From the NCBI RefSeq assembly GCF_964019385.1, contig NC_088643.1, positions 12,187,003-12,251,002 on the forward strand: a stretch of DNA of 64,000 bases. The letters run 5' to 3'. The stretch comes from Sycon ciliatum (Eukaryota; Porifera; Calcarea; Leucosolenida; Sycettidae). Made by a program: the position numbers and the translations under genes. Of the stretch, positions 58,516 through 64,000 are shown one piece after another. Every line of letters begins with the position of its first letter. Within the stretch, counting starts at the first letter, position 1. The notes under the pieces were generated by a model. The model did no database searches. It had not been told where the DNA came from and saw nothing but the letters and a program-made list of their open reading frames with translations.

Positions 58516-59430
58516 GTGGTGGCAGCGGTAATGGAAATTTGTAAATCTCAACTTCTGGATTCGTCCTGCGTGGCCTTCGCCCCCAGTTTCCGATGTCATC
58601 TCCAGTCGTCCTATCGTCACAGTTTCGTCCGTCTTCAAGAAGTTCGTCTGTCGTCCTCGTCCTTCATCATTCGTCTCTCCCGTCTCTTGTCAGTCGTCGT
58701 CACTGGTGGTCCCGGACACGACGTAAAACTGTGCCCAGAAGAAAAGGAAAGGAAAAAGAAGGATGAATGGTCCCGGACACGACGTAAAACTGTGCCCAGA
58801 AGAAAAACTGAAAAAAAAAAAAGAAGGATGGAAGGTGAAGGCTGCAGTGTGAGGATGTGGACGCTGAGCAGCGCTCCTGGAGATGGTGGACGACATGGCA
58901 GACGGCGTGAGGAGTTTCGTTGGTGAGAGGGTACGTGTGTTGTTGTGAACGTGAGGAGTATGTGAGTTTTGTATTTTCTGTTCTCCCAACATTTTGTTCT
59001 TTATTATTTGCTCTCCTCGAGGGTAAAGAGGCGCCCGCACAGCGCGTGTGTTCTGTTTGTTTTTTGATTTGCTCTTCTATGAGGATAACTAGAGGCCCCC
59101 ACAGAGCCAGTGGATTTTGTTCTTTTTGTTATTCCTATGATTTGTGCTCTCACATTTTTAGAATTTTTGCGTGATCGTGAGGTGGTGTGTTGAGTGAAGC
59201 ATAAGTTAGTTAGAGTTTTGAGGTTATCAGTTCCCACACATGTGACAGCGATCGTGGCTGGTGTTCTGGGTGGGCGGACAGAGTTTTTAATAATCTGCAG
59301 TGCAGGCAGAGGTGTTTATTTATGGGTGTGACTGGTGTGGTATGATTGAGTGATTTGTGTGATCTTTTCCTCTTTTTTACTCTGTTTTATTATTAGAATC
59401 GAGGACGATTCTACTCTTGGGAGGGAGTTA

Positions 59431-59688
59431 TGTTGTAGTACGTTATTTTGTGTACGTCGTGTGTACGTCGTGTGTACGTCATGTTGGTGCATGCGCGTGT
59501 TGCTGTGGTATGAAAAGCAGTCTTCGTCTTGAGAGTTCATCATGTCTTCGTCTTGAGTTCGTCATGTCTAGTTGTGTTTCTTCGTCGTGTCAATAAACAG
59601 TCTTCTAAATGTAGTTATCGTCGTCCCTTTGTATAAGTGTGGAGATGGCACGGGACTGGGAGCAGGCAGAGAAAAGCGAGTTACAACA
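59431..59688 (+). repeat. Right LTR of the short element
   Basis: 258 bp, essentially the same as the left LTR. Confidence 0.88.
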
Positions 59689-59753
59689 CTAACACACCTG
59701 TTTATCACACAGCACTCAAAATCTGTCATGTGAGTTGATGATAACACTCTAAC

Positions 59754-61170
59754 TTACTGGAGTATGCGATGTCTGAGTGCTGCCAGCATAGCACAGTGTT
59801 GGTTGTGTTCACTTAGGTGTTCACCAGTTTGACGATGTTTGCCACACAGGTAAGCCATGCCACAACGAGGACATGCCAGGGGCGGATACAGGGGGGGTTC
59901 AGGGGGTTCGGACGAACCCCCTAAAATAATTTCGACCATGGGTCCAGTCGATTTTTTGTGATCTCCACGTGCGCAGCCAGCGAAGTGTAGCGTACATGCA
60001 GCGATACGCGTAGCCAGTAGACTTCACTGGCAATCCTGCATGCATGCAGTAGTCACGTACAGGCAGTGCAGGTATACGTCACTCCATGCATGCAGTGGTA
60101 CATGGTCGGGACTGTTGTACGCGTACCGTTCGAATCGAAGGGTCTGTAGACTCTGTACGCGTATCATAATAATTAATATGACTTGAAACGATCGACAGTA
60201 ACATTTCAAGTGGTGGAGCAAAAGGAGGAAAACTGCCACTTTGCCTCCTTCCTTGTCGTTTTGTTTTATTTCGCGCTGGCTGGACTGTAGGTTTCCTCCG
60301 TAGCAGTACGAAGATAATGTTTGTGTTTGTCGTGTAGTTTGCCATGTCGCGGTGGAGCAAAAGGTGGAGAAACTGCCACTTGTCCTCCTTACCTTCCTTG
60401 TCGTTTTGTTTTATTTCGCGTTGGCTGGACTGTAGGTTTCCTCCGTCGCAGTACGAAGATAATGTTTGTTTTTGTCGTGTAGTTTGCCATGTCGCGACGT
60501 CTGCCAAAGAGGCGAGCGGCCGATCAGTTGCCATTGAGCTTGGCTTCGTTCCGCCATGTACGGCGCGAATGTGACGACACGGAGTCCCAGCCGGAGGACA
60601 GTCAGAGAACTTCGCCTTCCGTCAGTTCGGAAAATGCTGCAGTCACGGCCTTAGTTTCTGCCTGTGCTGCAGCTTTGTACTTTGTAAGGCTCTAAACGCA
60701 TTACCCTTGTCTTATTGGCCAAGCAATGCAAGGGCTACCGTGACAATAAAGATTTTGCAACTCCCGGTGTATACATGTAGTGAACGAACCGAAAACAGTT
60801 TGAAGCGAATTTAATTCTGTGCACTCGAAAAAATTTGAACCCCCCCTGAAAAATTCCTGGATCCGCCCCTGCATGCTGTGATGTTGTCCAGGTCATAGCA
60901 GACGAAACATGCTACTGCACATTTACACCATTCCAGTAGTGCAAAGTGGTGATCAATGCTCACTTGGCCTCTCTTGGATTGATGATGTAGGGCAGCAATG
61001 AGAGAGATGTACGGTAGAGAATAGTCTCCAGTTTGTGGTGGTAAGTACACAATTCCAGACACTGACAGACCAGTTGCACACTTGCTTGGCAAGCAAGCAC
61101 TGAGATCATTAACTAATGACTTCAACGCTGGGAAGAGTTTGGAACTAACATCAGTCGCCAAGATCGTATT
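59754..61170 (-). pseudogene. MYND exon of NLR gene 3, split by a transposon
   Basis: The exon starts at 61170 after a good CTCTAG acceptor and runs to 60872, encoding the helical part and the first finger residues up to the third Cys (DLDNITAC). A 995-bp element then interrupts it. The exon resumes at 59876 with the rest of the finger and ends at 59754-59756. Reading into the element meets a stop after about 20 codons, so the MYND finger is lost. Some residues differ from the sister exons just before the finger (KCAV for PRVA). It could still yield a truncated receptor. Confidence 0.85.
59877..60871. mobile_element. DNA transposon inserted in the MYND exon
   Basis: Ends are CAGGGGCGGATACAGG and, in reverse complement, CAGGGGCGGATCCAGG. 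The pentamer CATGC flanks both sides (59872-59876 and 60872-60876), and the uninterrupted sister exons give the empty site. Ends of this kind are common in hAT elements, but the 5-bp duplication is not. A segment of about 135 bp (with TTGTCGTTTTGTTTTATTTC) is tandemly duplicated inside. A short frame MSRRLPKRRAADQ near 60489 is the only protein-like sequence. Non-autonomous. Confidence 0.8.
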
Positions 61171-61495
61171 CTAGAGCAAAGCACACAACAAAGAACAGTG
61201 TAGAAAAAAAGGTAACTGAGGCCAGTACACTCAAAACAGAGAACATCATGCGCAATAATAACAAATCAGACTGATATAGCGGAAAGCAACACATTCCATT
61301 TCCATAGTTTACAATGTTCAAAATTATCACATTCTCCTCTGTGTTCTTCAAGAAATCTACCTTAGAGAGACAGACACTATACAGTAGATAATTACTGAGT
61401 ACACTGGTTTGCAATACAATGTTCCATTCAGAGTGGAATGTGGTTGAAAAACAGTTATGGTAACCTGAACTACGAACACTGCACTACCAGCTTAC

Positions 61496-64000
61496 CTCAA
61501 TAGCAAGCAGTTCTCCAGCTGTCAGTATACAAGACTGCACCACTTCCAGATCAGGTACCTTGTTCTGACTACAGTTGTTAATCAGTGCTGTTGTGTGATC
61601 TGCTGGATTTGAGCCATTACACCATCTCCTGACATAGTCCATCACAATGTTGTAGGGATGCTGTGCTGGTAGAGTGAGACCCGTTGGAGTTGTGTGCACC
61701 CATCCATTAACTACCAAGGATATGTACGGGATGTTGTACATAACACCCATGTACATGTTCAGTAGTGTGGTTACTGTGTCATTATCCATGGAGTACAGGT
61801 ACTGTTGTAACCGAAGACCAGACACAGTAGTGTGGTCCTCATGGGTATTGACCGAGCGGCTGATAGCAGTTGGTACATGTTTCCACTCGCAGAGTGGTAT
61901 ACCCAGTGTTGTAATCAATGATGGTGAAATAATCCACTCACTGCTACAGGAACTTGACATGACCTTGCCCAGGATCACAAATATGCATTGGTGCAGAACG
62001 TAGTACATTGTAGTACATGAAGGGAGTACACCATCCTGTGATAGGAAGTGTGATGAGATTACTCTCTTAGCAAGGTCTTCTACCACCTGTACATTGGGCG
62101 TATCCTTGTTTAGCAGAGTGGAACAATACAGTTGAATGAGTTTCAGGGCACATTCAGTGACACCTGTTGCAAGACCCATTCCCAGTGTTGTTGTAACACG
62201 CTGGCACACCACCTGCAGACGGGATAGTGTTTCCTGGCTGAGCTCAGCTTGTCCTTTCCTGCAGTCGATGTCCAGAGACATGGATAGCCTGCATGACTCC
62301 AGAGAAAGTTGCATCAAAGGTAGCTGCAGCGGTGACCCCACTCCTGTCGGTTCTTGTTCAGATTTCTCCAGGAGCATTTGGGTTCTGGAATCCAAACTCT
62401 CAAAAGTGACATCAGAATCTGCAATGCTTTGACGGCAAATACAACACAGGACCGAGGTGCAAATGCTGTCAGCTTGTACAGATAGCGGTGCTTTGTCCAA
62501 TCTTTGTATCCTGTCCACAAACTCTTCAACAAACATTGCTCTCCCAAACAAGGCAAGTAGGATACCCGACCACCCTGCTAATCCAGAGAAAGGAAGCAAG
62601 TCATCGCCAGACAAAACATCAACAACAGACAACGCCATCTGTATATTCACCTGTTCCTGAAGCAATTGGTAACTCCAATACACTGCTTTGTCTGCACCAC
62701 AACCTCTACAGTCATCAACTTCCTTCACAAAGCCAAGAAAATGCTTGCACAGTCGCCGTTGATACATACATTGCTTGTCTTCAGGGCATTGGTAACGACC
62801 AAACTCGGCGATGAGTGGTTGCAACGAGTAGCGATCCGAATGCGAATTGTAATCCAGGAAACAAATCTTGATCAAAGGATCAAAACTTTCAAGATGAACC
62901 ACATCAACATCATCACCTACACAATCCACCATCACACAAGCGCACTTAGATGAGAAGGAAGAGCGCAGTTGAGAGAGAGCATGGAATGATGCCTTATCAT
63001 CCTGACGTAATGTGTTGTATGCTATTTTCAACAGCTGCAGAATTCGATCATTCGGTTTCAGACCATCATCGTTGAACACATCAAGACCAACCTTCTTGAA
63101 CAACGATAGCAGCCTGGTGGGAGTTAATCGACCCCCTTGTAGAAGACCAGCTGTAATGCGTACAGCAAGTGGAACATTTCCACAATGATCCACTAACCTC
63201 TGTGCATCTTCAATGCTCACACTACCTTCAACACATAGACCATGGAGAAGTCCAACAGCGCAAACCTTTGTCAGACCATCAAGACGGTGTTGTTGTAGTT
63301 TAAACTGGGCAGCGTGTAGATCAAAGTAAACACGACTTGTCAGTAGAACATGAACGTTGTGTTGTAGTCGAAGTAGTCGTTCCACAACATCTTGTAGTTG
63401 GAAATCTTTATCAGCACCAGCCTGGATAGCATCCTCGGCATTATCCAGAATACATAGCATGCGGTGCTTGCCACCATCCTCATCCATGCCATCAGTTGTT
63501 TGTTTTGTCTTGCCAGCAGTTTCAGGTGAAGCCGGGTTTGTTTCGAGTCGGTTTTGAATCATTGCCTGGACAGCGTCAACACCAGCTACACCGCGTAAGT
63601 CAAAGAACTCCACACGACAACCAGCATTGCGACATACATGTCCAACAGTAATGGCTACGGACGTCTTACCAAAACCAGCTGGTGCCAGAAGACTCTGCAC
63701 ACGTGTAGATGATGATGTGGACTTTGTTGTGAGAATTTTGTCACTAATCTCTGTAACAATCTCATTCCTGCCAGTGAAGTGTCGGTCTTTGTCCGGTAGA
63801 GATGACTGGCTTGACGTTGCTGATCTTGTTGAATCCTGCGTTGTAGTCAATGCTGTGTTGGTTGTTGTACCCATACTAGTCGCATCAGTTCTAGTTACAG
63901 CTGATGTTGGTTGTTTGAAAACTGGCTCACGTCTGCTGGAGGTCCGTTGCTGGTCGGCCTGGCCATCTTCCACCGGGTGCTGTGATGGCTGCGTTTTCTG
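61496..64000 (-). CDS. NB-ARC exon of NLR gene 3 (5' end beyond the window)
   Basis: Orthologous in layout to gene 2 exon 3 and open over its whole visible length of about 835 codons. It keeps Walker A APAGFGKTS (again Ala in place of the first Gly), Walker B MLCILDNAED, LLTSR and CGNVPLAV, and ends at GAG|GTAAGC in phase 0. The reading frame continues past 64000 (the sequence corresponding to the KQKTQP start of gene 2's exon is visible), so the acceptor and both CARD exons lie outside. The long exon looks functional, whereas the next exon is broken by a transposon. Substitutions relative to gene 2 concentrate near 61705-61785. Confidence 0.88.

Larger units (their letters stand above)
58258..59688 (+). 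mobile_element. Short non-autonomous LTR retrotransposon (TRIM-like)
   Basis: Two 258-bp LTRs (58258-58515 and 59431-59688), almost identical, begin TGTTGTAG and end TTACAACA. They are flanked by CTAA on both sides (58254-58257 and 59689-59692). A TGGTGGCAGCGG sequence one base after the left LTR may be the primer-binding site. TTGGGAGGGAGT before the right LTR is a polypurine stretch. The 915-bp interior codes for no retroelement protein and has an internal duplication of GGTCCCGGACACGACGTAAA. Orientation is inferred from these sites. Confidence 0.88.

Overview
The window looks like nuclear DNA of an invertebrate animal, probably an early-branching marine one such as a sponge or cnidarian-grade animal; the phylum is an inference. 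Reasons: coding sequence is split into exons with GT-AG introns; there are CARD domains and an animal FAXDC2-type hydroxylase; and the DNA is dense in (CA)n and (GA)n microsatellites, minisatellites, MITEs, LINEs and LTR elements. No rRNA gene, bacterial operon or CRISPR array was seen.

Two gene families dominate. On the minus strand is a cluster of STAND/NLR-like genes. The one complete copy (22513-30702) has four exons, CARD - CARD - NB-ARC plus helical region - MYND-type zinc finger. All three exon junctions agree in phase and give 1,198 codons plus a stop. The last exon may instead splice on to a large cysteine/histidine-rich exon (17412-18564). Other members are the first two exons of a gene running off the left edge (1-226 and 1539-1893), a truncated relic (15714-17319), and a third copy at the right edge (59754-64000) whose MYND exon is split by a transposon. 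On the plus strand is a FAXDC2-like fatty acid hydroxylase/sterol desaturase gene (36028-53785, first exon uncertain). Fragments of its last two exons were carried into duplicated blocks at the left end and in the middle.

Layout from left to right: 1-9.7 kb is a duplicated block with CARD exons, FAXDC2 exon relics, a 44-bp satellite and a 27-bp minisatellite. 9.9-10.8 kb is degenerate G-rich repeat. 11.0-15.2 kb is an intact endonuclease-type LINE sitting inside a (GA)n tract. 15.2-18.6 kb holds the NLR relic and the Cys-rich exon. 18.6-22.5 kb is repeats. 22.5-30.7 kb is the complete NLR gene. 30.8-33.9 kb is a second duplicated block. 34-53.8 kb is the FAXDC2 gene, with a complete young BEL/Pao retrotransposon in antisense within an intron. 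53.8-57.2 kb is the third block, matching 5.3-9.7 kb. 57-59.7 kb is microsatellites and a small LTR element. 59.75-64 kb is the third NLR copy.

The NLR genes would be expected to act as cytoplasmic immune or cell-death sensors: the CARDs recruit partners, NB-ARC is the nucleotide switch, and the C-terminal half senses. This role is inferred from domain order. Comparing paralogous copies shows transposon insertions against their empty sites, minisatellites expanded in one copy only, and a clustered variable patch in the receptor C-terminal half.
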